This document shows positions 36,737 through 45,481 of a DNA stretch of 64,000 nt, one piece after another. Origin of the DNA: Rhodoferax sp. GW822-FHT02A01. GTDB lineage: Bacteria > Pseudomonadota > Gammaproteobacteria > Burkholderiales > Burkholderiaceae_C. The position numbers and the translations under genes are program-made. Every line of letters starts with the position of its first letter. Positions within the stretch are counted from its first letter, which is position 1. The stretch lies in contig NZ_CP152376.1 in the NCBI RefSeq assembly GCF_038784515.1, positions 3,968,001 to 4,032,000 of the forward strand. Direction: 5' to 3'. Below the pieces are notes generated by a model. It was not told the origin of the DNA and did no database searches. It saw only the letters and a program-made list of their open reading frames with translations.

Positions 36737-37549
36737 ATGTTGATACACCCACAAATTGATCCCGTAGCCCTTCAAATAGGTCCGCTGGCCGTGCATTGGT
36801 ACGGCTTGACCTATCTGGTTGCCTTTGGCCTTTTCATGTTCCTGGCGGGCAGACGCCTCAGGCACGAACCCTATGCCAGCATGACGGGCTCGGCTGCATG
36901 GAGCCGCAAGGACATCGAGGACTTTCTCTTCATCGGTGTGATGGGCGTGGTGCTCGGCGGCCGTATTGGCTACTGCCTGTTCTACAAACCGGGCTATTAC
37001 GCCAGCCATCCATTGGAAGTGTTTGCCGTGTGGCAGGGCGGCATGAGTTTTCACGGCGGCATGCTGGGCGTGGTTGCCTCCATGGTCTGGTTTGCGCATT
37101 CGCGCGCAAAGCCCTTCTGGCAGGTGGCGGACTTTGTGGCGCCTTGTGTGCCAACCGGTCTGGCCTCGGGCCGGGTGGGCAATTTCATCAACGGCGAATT
37201 GTGGGGGCGTGTGGCTGACCCGTCTTTGCCGTGGGGCATGGTGTTCCGGGGCGCCGGTGACATGCCGCGCCACCCTTCGCAGATCTACCAGTTCCTGATG
37301 GAAGGGCTGTTGCTGTTCGTGCTGCTCTGGTGGTACGCCCGTACCGCGCCCCAGCAAGGCCGTGTGGCGGCGGCCTTTCTTTTCGGCTACGGCGTGTTTC
37401 GTTTCATTGCGGAGTTCTTCCGGGAGCCGGATGCCTTCCTCGGTCTTCTATCCTTCGGAATGAGTATGGGCCAGTGGTTGTGCGTACCCATGATTGCGGT
37501 GGGCGCTGGCCTATGGGTCTTCTTTGGCAGAAAGGCCAGCGCGCGCTGA
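36737..37549 (+). CDS. lgt: Prolipoprotein diacylglyceryl transferase
   Basis: Inner-membrane enzyme adding diacylglycerol to the lipobox Cys of lipoproteins. The 270-residue protein has seven TM helices, the conserved [21 protein letters not shown] and the signature [14 protein letters not shown]. It starts at 36737. The next gene begins at the base after its stop, so coupling is likely. Confidence 0.95.
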   Translation: MLIHPQIDPVALQIGPLAVHWYGLTYLVAFGLFMFLAGRRLRHEPYASMTGSAAWSRKDIEDFLFIGVMGVVLGGRIGYCLFYKPGYYASHPLEVFAVWQGGMSFHGGMLGVVASMVWFAHSRAKPFWQVADFVAPCVPTGLASGRVGNFINGELWGRVADPSLPWGMVFRGAGDMPRHPSQIYQFLMEGLLLFVLLWWYARTAPQQGRVAAAFLFGYGVFRFIAEFFREPDAFLGLLSFGMSMGQWLCVPMIAVGAGLWVFFGRKASAR

Positions 37550-38314
37550 GTGACCCTGATGCAATCTGGTATCCGTCTGGAGCGTCAGGGCTCCATCGCC
37601 ACCGTCATTCTCAACAGCCCTGACAAGCTCAATGCCATGTCGCGCGCGATGTGGCGTGAACTGAAGCAGGCGTTCGAGATCTTGCAAGCGGATGCGGACG
37701 TGCGCTGTGTGCTGGTTCGCGGAGCGGGCAGCCATTTTTGTGCTGGTGGGGACATCGCCGAATATCCAGACTTCCGCTTCGATGAAGCCCTCTTGCAGAC
37801 CTTTCACGAAGACGACGTGTGGGGCGCCCTGTCGGCCATGCTCGCTTGCGACGTGCCTGTCGTCGCCCGGATCAGCGGGGTTTGCATGGGGGCTGGCGTC
37901 GAGATCGCCAGTGCCTGTGACCTGCGGCTGGCAGCAGACGATGCCAAGTTCGGCGCGCCGATTGCCCGTTTGGGCTTTCCCATGGCACCGCGTGAAGCCG
38001 CCTTGGTGAGCGCCGCAGTAGGCGAAATGACAGCACGGGCGATGCTGCTTGCCGCCGAGGTCTTTCCGGCGGCGCACATGGCTGCACAGGGGTTCCTTAC
38101 CCATGTGCTGCCGATGCATGAACTGGACGCAGCCTGCGAATCTCTGCTACAGCGCGTAGCAGGTCTGGCACCGCAAGCAGCCCGCCTGAACAAACAGACG
38201 CTGCGTGCACTACGCTCCGGCGCTCCGGTATCCAATGCCTACAGTTATGCCCCAAGCGCCGAGCACAGGGAAGGCATTGACGCATTCATTGCCAAACGCA
38301 AACCGCTTTTCTAG
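37550..38314 (+). CDS. Enoyl-CoA hydratase/isomerase family protein
   Basis: A crotonase-fold protein of 254 residues (GTG at 37550; an in-frame ATG at 37559 is an alternative). The oxyanion-hole stretches are GAGSHFCAGGDIAEY and GVCMGAGVEIASACD. The usual catalytic Glu pair of hydratases is not obvious, and the first CoA site carries CAGGDI, as in hydrolases and decarboxylases of the family, so the reaction is uncertain. It abuts lgt and is followed after 15 bp by the malonyl-CoA synthetase gene. Confidence 0.85.
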   Translation: MTLMQSGIRLERQGSIATVILNSPDKLNAMSRAMWRELKQAFEILQADADVRCVLVRGAGSHFCAGGDIAEYPDFRFDEALLQTFHEDDVWGALSAMLACDVPVVARISGVCMGAGVEIASACDLRLAADDAKFGAPIARLGFPMAPREAALVSAAVGEMTARAMLLAAEVFPAAHMAAQGFLTHVLPMHELDAACESLLQRVAGLAPQAARLNKQTLRALRSGAPVSNAYSYAPSAEHREGIDAFIAKRKPLF

Positions 38315-38329
38315 ACATCTTCACCCGAC

Positions 38330-39880
38330 ATGGCTATGAGCACACCTTCACCCAACGCCAATTTGTTTGCCGCCCTGCGTCAGGGGGTTCCTGCGGATCT
38401 GCAGTCTGTGGCCATTGAGACGGACAGCGGTCTGCTCTATTCATGGCAAGACCTGGAAGAGGCCACGGCCATGGTGGCCAATATGTTGGAGTCGCTGGAC
38501 TTGCCAGCTGGCGCACGAATTGCCGCACAGGTTGACAAGTCGGTGGAAGCCCTGATCCTGTACCTGGCGACCTTGCGTGCTGGTTTGATCTACCTGCCGC
38601 TCAATACCGCGTACCAAAGTGCGGAAATGGCCTACTTCATCGGGGACGCCAAGCCGGCGGTGGTGGTATGCACTGGCCGCAATTTCGGCTGGATCAGCAA
38701 GATGGCTTTTCAGGCGGGCACACGTTACGTCTTTACGCTCAACGATGACCGCACCGGCTCGCTGTTGGATCGCTCGGCACAGTTTGGGCGTGAGCATGCG
38801 GTGGCACAGTGTCATGCGGACGACCTTGCTGCCATCATCTACACCAGTGGCACCACCGGGCGCAGCAAGGGCGCCATGCTGTCGCACGGCAACCTGCTGA
38901 GCAATGCGCGTGTGCTGCAAAAGGTCTGGGGCTGGAGAAGCGCTGACCAGGGCGGTGATGTGCTGATCCACGCCTTGCCCATCTTCCATGTGCATGGTCT
39001 GTTCGTGGCCATACACGGTGCACTGCTCAATGGCAGCAAGATGATCTGGCTGTCCCGGTTTGAGCCCCGTGTGGCGCTGCAATACTTTCCTCGGGCGACG
39101 GTGTTCATGGGTGTTCCAACGCTATACGTGCGTTTGTTGGGTGAGCCCGGGCTGCAACGCGAGGCCGTGCGCAACATGCGGTTGTTCATCTCGGGTTCGG
39201 CGCCGCTGCTGATTGAAACCTTTACCGATTGGCAGGCCCGTACCGGCCACACCATTTTGGAGCGCTACGGCATGAGTGAGACGGTCATGCTGACTTCCAA
39301 CCCTTATTTCCCCCACGATGGTGAGCGCATTGGCGGCACTGTGGGACCGGCTCTGCCCGGCGTGAATCTGCGCGTGGTGGCTGATGACGGTACGGCCTTG
39401 CCTGCAGGTGAAGTAGGCCATATCCAGGTCAAGGGCCCCAGTGTCTTCAAAGGTTACTGGAACATGCCAGAGAAGACCGCGGAGGAATTCACGGCCGACG
39501 GATTCTTCAAGACCGGCGACGTGGGGCGTATCGATGCAAACGGCTACGTCACCATCGTCGGGCGCAGCAAGGACCTGATCATCAGCGGCGGCTACAACGT
39601 CTATCCGGCCGAGATCGAAGGCTATATCAACGCCATGCCCGGCGTGGCCGAGAGCGCCGTGGTAGGCGTTCCGGATGCAGACTTCGGCGAGGTGGGTGTG
39701 GCAGTTGTCATTCCCAAGCCTGGAGCACAGGTATTGCCGTCGGCGATTCTGGCGGAGCTCAAGGCCTCATTGGCCAATTTCAAGATTCCCAAGCGCTGCG
39801 TGCTGGTTGCTGAATTGCCCCGCAATGCCATGGGCAAGGTTCAGAAGAACCTGCTGCGTCAGCAATACGCTGCGGCTTGA
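38330..39880 (+). CDS. Malonyl-CoA synthetase (MatB-like AMP-forming ligase)
   Basis: A 516-residue ANL-family enzyme that activates a short dicarboxylate, best matching malonate, with ATP and CoA. Motifs: IIYTSGTTGRSKGAMLSH (P-loop), ILERYGMSETVMLTSNP and the C-terminal IISGGYNVYPAEIEG with PRNAMGKVQKNLLR. Substrate is inferred from overall similarity to MatB rather than from a proven pocket. It is likely cotranscribed with the preceding crotonase gene. Confidence 0.85.
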   Translation: MAMSTPSPNANLFAALRQGVPADLQSVAIETDSGLLYSWQDLEEATAMVANMLESLDLPAGARIAAQVDKSVEALILYLATLRAGLIYLPLNTAYQSAEMAYFIGDAKPAVVVCTGRNFGWISKMAFQAGTRYVFTLNDDRTGSLLDRSAQFGREHAVAQCHADDLAAIIYTSGTTGRSKGAMLSHGNLLSNARVLQKVWGWRSADQGGDVLIHALPIFHVHGLFVAIHGALLNGSKMIWLSRFEPRVALQYFPRATVFMGVPTLYVRLLGEPGLQREAVRNMRLFISGSAPLLIETFTDWQARTGHTILERYGMSETVMLTSNPYFPHDGERIGGTVGPALPGVNLRVVADDGTALPAGEVGHIQVKGPSVFKGYWNMPEKTAEEFTADGFFKTGDVGRIDANGYVTIVGRSKDLIISGGYNVYPAEIEGYINAMPGVAESAVVGVPDADFGEVGVAVVIPKPGAQVLPSAILAELKASLANFKIPKRCVLVAELPRNAMGKVQKNLLRQQYAAA

Positions 39881-40002
39881 ATCACCGGCCCTTGCGGCAT
39901 GGCAACAGCTTGCGCTTTTGTCGGTCGGAGTGCCGTGTTTTCGGGCGTATTATTCTCCCGGGAGCCATAAGATTCAAAAACAATCGTATTGGGAGAGCGG
40001 CC

Positions 40003-41142
40003 GTGCGTGTATCTCAGCTAGTTCTCACCCATTCGTGCCCCGAGCCGGCTGTACTGTCGCCACTGGCGTCGATTCAGCCACAGGTTGTTCTGGCGTTTGG
40101 CAGTGTTGCCACGCTGCGCGACAGCGCCAGTGTTTTGCGCCAGGTATTTGCACAAGCCCATATTGCCGGCTGCTCCACGGCTGGTGAAATTTCTCAGCGA
40201 GGCGTCAGCGACGCAAGCCTGGTGCTGACGGCACTGGCATTTGACAATTGCCATGTGGAGCAGGCCAGCACCGTGTTGGTTGGAATGCAGGACTCCTTCG
40301 CTGCAGGACAAAGACTGGCCAGTGGATTGCCTGCGGAAGGATTGCGCGCCATGTTGTTGCTTGGACAAGGCGTGCAGATCAATGGCAGTGCGCTGTTGGC
40401 CGGCATCGCTCAGGTGGTCGGGCCGCAGGTTCTCATCACGGGCGGCCTGGCTGGCGATGGCGGGGATTTCAAAGAGACCTGGGTACTGGACGATCAGGGA
40501 GTGAGTTGTGACCGCCTTGTGTGTCTGGGGTTCTACGGCTCGGCATTGCGCATATCGCATGGCTCGTTTGGCGGGTGGTCCACGTTTGGCCCGGCGCGCA
40601 AGGTCACCCGCAGTGACGGCAATGTCCTGTATGCGCTGGATGGCGAGTCGGCTTTGGAGGTCTACAAGCGCTATCTGGGAGAACATGCCAAAGCACTTCC
40701 GGCATCCGGCCTATTGTTTCCTTTTGCCATGCTTGGCAAGGACCACAGTGTGCTGGGCTTGATCCGCACGATTCTGGGCGTCAATGAAAGCGAAGGAAGC
40801 CTGACCCTGGCTGGTGACATTGACCCGGACGGTTACCTTAAGTTGATGCATGCCAGCACGGACGGACTGGTGGACGGCGCCGTGGCTGCAGCGGTGGCGG
40901 CGCTACCGGATTCACCCCCCGCACGCCCTGGCCTTGCCGTGCTGGTGAGTTGCGTGGGGCGCAAACTGGTGATGGGAGGGAGGGTGGAGGAAGAGGTGGA
41001 GGCCGTGGCCGACGTGCTGGGGCCGCAGACCACGCTCAGTGGCTTTTACTCCTACGGAGAAATCAGCCCTTTCAACAAAGAAATGGATTGCAAACTGCAC
41101 AACCAGACCATGACGATCACCTACTTTTCGGAAGCGGTCTGA
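40003..41142 (+). CDS. FIST-domain sensor protein
   Basis: A 379-residue protein with FIST-N (about 15-215: HIAGCSTAGEI, ALLLGQGVQINGS-type segments, ITGGLAGDGG) and FIST-C (about 225-370: LYALDGESALEVYKRYLG, YSYGEISPF). FIST proteins are proposed to bind small ligands such as amino acids and to feed signal transduction. GTG at 40003 is chosen because GGGAGAG lies five bases before it; longer frames run into the previous gene. The next gene, a hybrid kinase, starts 19 bp after the stop. Confidence 0.85.
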   Translation: MRVSQLVLTHSCPEPAVLSPLASIQPQVVLAFGSVATLRDSASVLRQVFAQAHIAGCSTAGEISQRGVSDASLVLTALAFDNCHVEQASTVLVGMQDSFAAGQRLASGLPAEGLRAMLLLGQGVQINGSALLAGIAQVVGPQVLITGGLAGDGGDFKETWVLDDQGVSCDRLVCLGFYGSALRISHGSFGGWSTFGPARKVTRSDGNVLYALDGESALEVYKRYLGEHAKALPASGLLFPFAMLGKDHSVLGLIRTILGVNESEGSLTLAGDIDPDGYLKLMHASTDGLVDGAVAAAVAALPDSPPARPGLAVLVSCVGRKLVMGGRVEEEVEAVADVLGPQTTLSGFYSYGEISPFNKEMDCKLHNQTMTITYFSEAV

Positions 41143-41161
41143 CGATGATGCGAGAGGAACT

Positions 41162-44100
41162 ATGCACAGGCTGTTAGAGCGGCAAATCCGGCGGGCCCTG
41201 GGAGTCGGGCAGGCGCAGTGGGAGTCCGTTCAAGGGGAACTGGTGGGGCTGGCCTCCAGCGGCGGCCTGTCTCCCGAGGCCAGCGCCATATTGCGTGGAT
41301 TGGCGCCGTTGCTGCTCCTGGTCGATGAAACCTATGCCCAGAACGACCGGGATCTGGAGCTCAAGACGCGCAGCCTGGAGTTGAGCTCTGCCGAGCTGAC
41401 GCAGTCCAACGCAAAGCTGCGCGAAGAGCTTGCCAGCCGCACCCGTGCGATGGATTCCCTGCGCACCACAGCGCTCGGATTGATGGAGTTCGTCGATCTG
41501 GATGACGCAGCCTTCGTGGACGACAACCTGGAAAGCCTCTCGGCTTTGATGAGTGAACTGGTGCGGCAGAAGGAGGAAAGTCAGAAGGATTTGCACGCCG
41601 CGCTGACGGATCTGGCGCACCAGAAGTTCGCCCTGGACCAGCATGCCATCGTGAGCATCACGGACGTCAATGGCGTGATCACCTACGCCAATGACAAGTT
41701 CTGCCAGATCAGCGGCTATTCGCGGCAGGAAATATTGGGCCAGACGCACCGCCTGATCAATTCCGGGACGCACCACGCTTCCTTTTATGCCAGCATGTGG
41801 GCCACCATCTTGGCGGGCAAGGTCTGGCACGGCGAGATCTGCAACCGGGCCAAGTCCGGCAGTCTGTACTGGGTGAACGCGACGCTTGTGCCGCTCAGGG
41901 ATGACGCCGGCAAGCCCACCTTCTTCATTGCCATTCGCACGGACATTACCGAACGCAAGCAGATGGAGTCCAACATCAAGGCTGCCGAAGCCCGGCTGCG
42001 CCGCATCACCAACACGGTGCCCGGCGTCGTGTTTCAGTGGCAGGCCGGCCTGGACTACGACCGGTTCACCTTTGTCAGTCCGCGCGTGAAGCAAGTGCTG
42101 GGGCTGGACGTCAAGGCCCTCAGGGAGGACGCGACGTTGATCATGCAGCAGGTACTGGAGGAAGACCGTCCCGCCATTCGCGAAGGCCTGATAGATGCCG
42201 TGCGCAACACGGCGCCGTGGAGAGGCGAATACCGGGTGCGCCTGCCGGATGGCTCGGTGCGATGGATGCGCTCCGAAATCAATCCGGACCCCGAGCGCAC
42301 ACCCGACGGTGCTGCCTTGTTTACCGGCATCTGGCAGGACGTTACCGAGCGCAAGGAGGCCGATGCGCGTTTGCGCGAAGTGACCGAGAAGGTGCCCGTG
42401 GCCATATTCCAGTACTACCTCGGCCCCAGGGGCTTTTATGTGGTGCCGTTCATGAGCCAGGCCATCAGCGCGATCTGCGGATTGCGTGCGGAAGACGTCA
42501 TGCAAGACAGTCGTCTGCTGTTGCAGCAAGTGCATCCGGACGATCGCGTCTCCTTCGAGGCCAGCCTCGGGCCTGCCAGTGCGCAGGCGATGGTGCAGCA
42601 CTTCGACTTTCGTCTGGTGCATCTGCAAACGAATGCAGTGGTTTGGGTGCACGGGGAGGCGCACCCAGGGCAGTTGCCACACGGTGCCTGGGTTTGGAAC
42701 GGGTACCTGACCGACGTGACGGCATCCAAGGAAATTGCAGTGGAACTGCAGCGCGCCAAGGATCAGGCCGTGGCCGCCAGCCGTGCCAAATCGGACTTCC
42801 TGGCGAACATGAGCCATGAGATCCGCACGCCCATGAACGGTGTGCTGGGCATGGCTGAGCTGTTGCAGGACACGGTGCTGGATGCGGAGCAAGGCGAGTA
42901 TGTGGGCATCATCAAGAGCTCTGCGGATGCCCTGCTGCGGGTCATCAACGATATTCTGGACTTCTCCAAGATCGAGGCGGGCAAGCTGCAGATTGAAAGC
43001 ATTCCTTTCAATCTGACGCAGACGCTGGACGAAACCATGAAGGCGGTTGCCCTGCGGGCGCGTGACAAAGGCTTGCAGATGCGCTGCGACATTGCGCCGG
43101 AATTGCCAAGGCTTGTCGTGGGCGACCCGGGACGGTTGCGCCAGATCCTCATGAATCTGCTAGGCAACGCAATCAAATTCACTGCCGAGGGGGAGGTCGT
43201 CACGCGTGTGGAGATGGCCGGTGAAGACCCAGCCGGGTTGATGCTGCATTTCTCGGTGAGTGACTCCGGCATTGGCATCGCTTCAGACAAACTCAAGAGT
43301 ATTTTCGAAGCCTTCTCCCAGGAAGACAGTTCCACAACGCGACGCTTTGGTGGAACTGGTTTGGGTCTTACCATTTCGGCCCGACTGGTGCAGGCGTTGC
43401 ACGGACAGATCTGGGTGGAGAGCGAGAGCGGGCGTGGCAGCGTATTCCACTTCACCATTCGCGTAGGTGTCGATCGTGACCGCGTTCAAGGCGCGATACC
43501 TACTGCTCCGGCGGTGCTTGCAGGTGCGCAGGCCCACCTGACTGGCAGTCGGGCGCTTCAGGTCCTGCTGGTGGAGGACAACGCGATCAACCAGAGGCTT
43601 GCCGTTGCGTTGCTGGAGCGCTGGGGCCACCACGTGCAGGTTGCCAACAACGGCAAGGTGGCTGTGGAGATGATCCAGGCGCACCCCTTCGATGTGGTGC
43701 TGATGGACATGCTGATGCCCGTGATGGACGGATTGGAGGCTACAGGTCTTATTCGGGCGCTGCCTGGGCCTGCCGCCCAGGTGCCCATCATTGCCATGAC
43801 CGCCAATGCCATGGAGTCGGACCGGGAGCGGTGTATTGCCGCTGGCATGAATGACTACATTTCCAAGCCCATCAAGGCGTCTGAATTGCAGGAATTGCTG
43901 CAAGGCATGACAGCGGCTTCCGGTATGGCGGCCTCAGCTTTCCGGGAAAGCCAGGCGTTTGATTACGCATCCGGGCTGCGCTCCATGGATCAGGAAATAC
44001 TGGAAATCGTCGCGCAGGCCTTTCTCGACCAATGGCCCGATGATCTGGCAAAGATTCACGCTGGTCTGAGTTCCGGGGCGATGGACCCGGTACATCACAC

Positions 44101-44281
44101 GGCGCACGCCCTCAAGGCCACCCTGGCTATGTTCGAAGCGCTACCGGCGAGCGAGCTGGCCGCCCGCATGGAGTCCATGGCACGCCAGGGTGACCGGATT
44201 GGCGTTCAGGCGCTGGTGGAGCCATTTGAAGGCGAAGTGGCGTTGCTGCAGGCAGCATTGCGCAGCAGCTTGGGGCAATGA
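41162..44281 (+). CDS. Hybrid sensor histidine kinase with three PAS domains, REC and HPt
   Basis: A 1039-residue cytosolic kinase (no TM helix seen). Order: N-terminal coiled coil (about 60-150), PAS domains at about 160-265, 280-400 and 405-530, HisKA with SHEIRTPMNG (about 550), HATPase with NLLGNAIKF, DSGIGI and GGTGLGL (about 660-780), REC starting VLLVEDNAINQ with the phospho-Asp in VVLMDMLMPVMDG (about 848), and an HPt-like end with AHALKA (about 980). The usual Gly after the HPt lysine is replaced by Ala. It is sandwiched between the FIST gene and a REC-HD-GYP gene, so FIST ligand binding may control it. Confidence 0.92.
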   Translation: MHRLLERQIRRALGVGQAQWESVQGELVGLASSGGLSPEASAILRGLAPLLLLVDETYAQNDRDLELKTRSLELSSAELTQSNAKLREELASRTRAMDSLRTTALGLMEFVDLDDAAFVDDNLESLSALMSELVRQKEESQKDLHAALTDLAHQKFALDQHAIVSITDVNGVITYANDKFCQISGYSRQEILGQTHRLINSGTHHASFYASMWATILAGKVWHGEICNRAKSGSLYWVNATLVPLRDDAGKPTFFIAIRTDITERKQMESNIKAAEARLRRITNTVPGVVFQWQAGLDYDRFTFVSPRVKQVLGLDVKALREDATLIMQQVLEEDRPAIREGLIDAVRNTAPWRGEYRVRLPDGSVRWMRSEINPDPERTPDGAALFTGIWQDVTERKEADARLREVTEKVPVAIFQYYLGPRGFYVVPFMSQAISAICGLRAEDVMQDSRLLLQQVHPDDRVSFEASLGPASAQAMVQHFDFRLVHLQTNAVVWVHGEAHPGQLPHGAWVWNGYLTDVTASKEIAVELQRAKDQAVAASRAKSDFLANMSHEIRTPMNGVLGMAELLQDTVLDAEQGEYVGIIKSSADALLRVINDILDFSKIEAGKLQIESIPFNLTQTLDETMKAVALRARDKGLQMRCDIAPELPRLVVGDPGRLRQILMNLLGNAIKFTAEGEVVTRVEMAGEDPAGLMLHFSVSDSGIGIASDKLKSIFEAFSQEDSSTTRRFGGTGLGLTISARLVQALHGQIWVESESGRGSVFHFTIRVGVDRDRVQGAIPTAPAVLAGAQAHLTGSRALQVLLVEDNAINQRLAVALLERWGHHVQVANNGKVAVEMIQAHPFDVVLMDMLMPVMDGLEATGLIRALPGPAAQVPIIAMTANAMESDRERCIAAGMNDYISKPIKASELQELLQGMTAASGMAASAFRESQAFDYASGLRSMDQEILEIVAQAFLDQWPDDLAKIHAGLSSGAMDPVHHTAHALKATLAMFEALPASELAARMESMARQGDRIGVQALVEPFEGEVALLQAALRSSLGQ

Positions 44282-44346
44282 GGCAATACGGCGTCGTGAT
44301 TCGGGCTAAGATGCCCTCAACCAGATACACCTACTGAAAAGCTGCA

Positions 44347-45405
44347 GTGCAACACGTTTTAATTGTCGATGACACAGAAATCAACCTGATTCTGTTCAGT
44401 GCACTGGTTAAGAAGCTCGACGACTGCGAAGCGCATGTGTTTGCGAACTCCCGGCAGGCGCTGGCTTGGACGCAGGACAATGTTCCTGACCTGATCATTG
44501 TGGACTACATGATGCCGGAGCTCGACGGGCTGGATTTCATTCGCCTGGTACGCGAGATGCCGGGGCGCAAGCTGGTGCCCATCCTCATGATTACGGCAAA
44601 CGACCAGAAGCCGATCCGCTACCGCGCGCTGGACCTGGGGGCCAACGATTTCCTCACCAAGCCAATTGACAAGGTGGAGTTTCTGGCGCGTACCCGCAAC
44701 ATGCTGAGTTTGAACCAGGCACGTAAGCACATGGCGGACCATGCGTCCTGGCTGGCAGGCGAAGTGCGCAAAGCCACCAAGGAGATCATGGCCCGGGAGC
44801 GGGAAACCGTCTTTCGCCTGTCCAAGGCAGCGGAGTATCGTGACCCTGAAACCGGGGCACACATTCTGCGCATGGCGCACTTTTCGATGTTGATTGCGCG
44901 GGAGCTGGGTCTCTCGGAGGAAGACCAGCAGTTGCTGCTGGAGGCGGCTCCCATGCATGACATTGGCAAGGTGGGTATCCCGGACAAGATCCTGCTCAAG
45001 CCGGCACGTCTGAATGAGCAGGAGTTTGAGGTCATGAAGCAACACGCCGTGTTTGGCTATGAGTTGCTCAGCGGCAGCAGTTCCAAACTCCTGCAAGCGG
45101 GCGCCGACATTGCCCGCGGTCACCATGAGAAATTTGATGGCTCAGGCTATCCGTATGGCCTCAAGGGTGAACAAATCCCTATTTTCAGCCGCATCGTTGC
45201 GGTGGCCGATGTGTTCGATGCACTGACCTCCGAGCGCCCGTACAAAAAGGCGTGGGAAGTGCCGGTGGCCGTCGATTTCCTCAAGAAGGGAAGAGGGACC
45301 CATTTCGATCCGGCGTGCGTAGATGCCTTTTTGCGCGCCTGGGACGAAGTGGAGAAGGTGCGCAGCAAATATCGGGAAGATCAGCTCATTTCTCTGGATT
45401 TGTAG
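44347..45405 (+). CDS. Response regulator with HD-GYP phosphodiesterase output
   Basis: A 352-residue protein. The REC domain (about 1-120) has VLIVDDTEIN and VDYMMPELDG with the phospho-Asp. A linker follows, then HD-GYP (about 160-345) with HDIGKVGIPD (His204-Asp205), HHEKFDGSGYPYGL and DVFDALTSERPYKKAW. It should hydrolyse cyclic di-GMP under control of phosphorylation by the upstream kinase. The start is GTG at 44347. Confidence 0.92.
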   Translation: MQHVLIVDDTEINLILFSALVKKLDDCEAHVFANSRQALAWTQDNVPDLIIVDYMMPELDGLDFIRLVREMPGRKLVPILMITANDQKPIRYRALDLGANDFLTKPIDKVEFLARTRNMLSLNQARKHMADHASWLAGEVRKATKEIMARERETVFRLSKAAEYRDPETGAHILRMAHFSMLIARELGLSEEDQQLLLEAAPMHDIGKVGIPDKILLKPARLNEQEFEVMKQHAVFGYELLSGSSSKLLQAGADIARGHHEKFDGSGYPYGLKGEQIPIFSRIVAVADVFDALTSERPYKKAWEVPVAVDFLKKGRGTHFDPACVDAFLRAWDEVEKVRSKYREDQLISLDL

Positions 45406-45433
45406 TGTCGAAAGCAGGTTCATTGCTTTCATC

Positions 45434-45447
45434 TTGATTTGAATCAA
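45434..45447. promoter_or_regulatory. FNR/Anr box upstream of ccoI
   Basis: TTGAT-TTGA-ATCAA, a perfect consensus, with its centre at 45440.5. The ccoI start codon A is at 45482, exactly 41.5 bp downstream of the centre, the spacing expected for a class II FNR-activated transcription start. Confidence 0.85.
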
Positions 45448-45481
45448 GCTACTATCCTCCGCGAACGGCACACTATGCACC

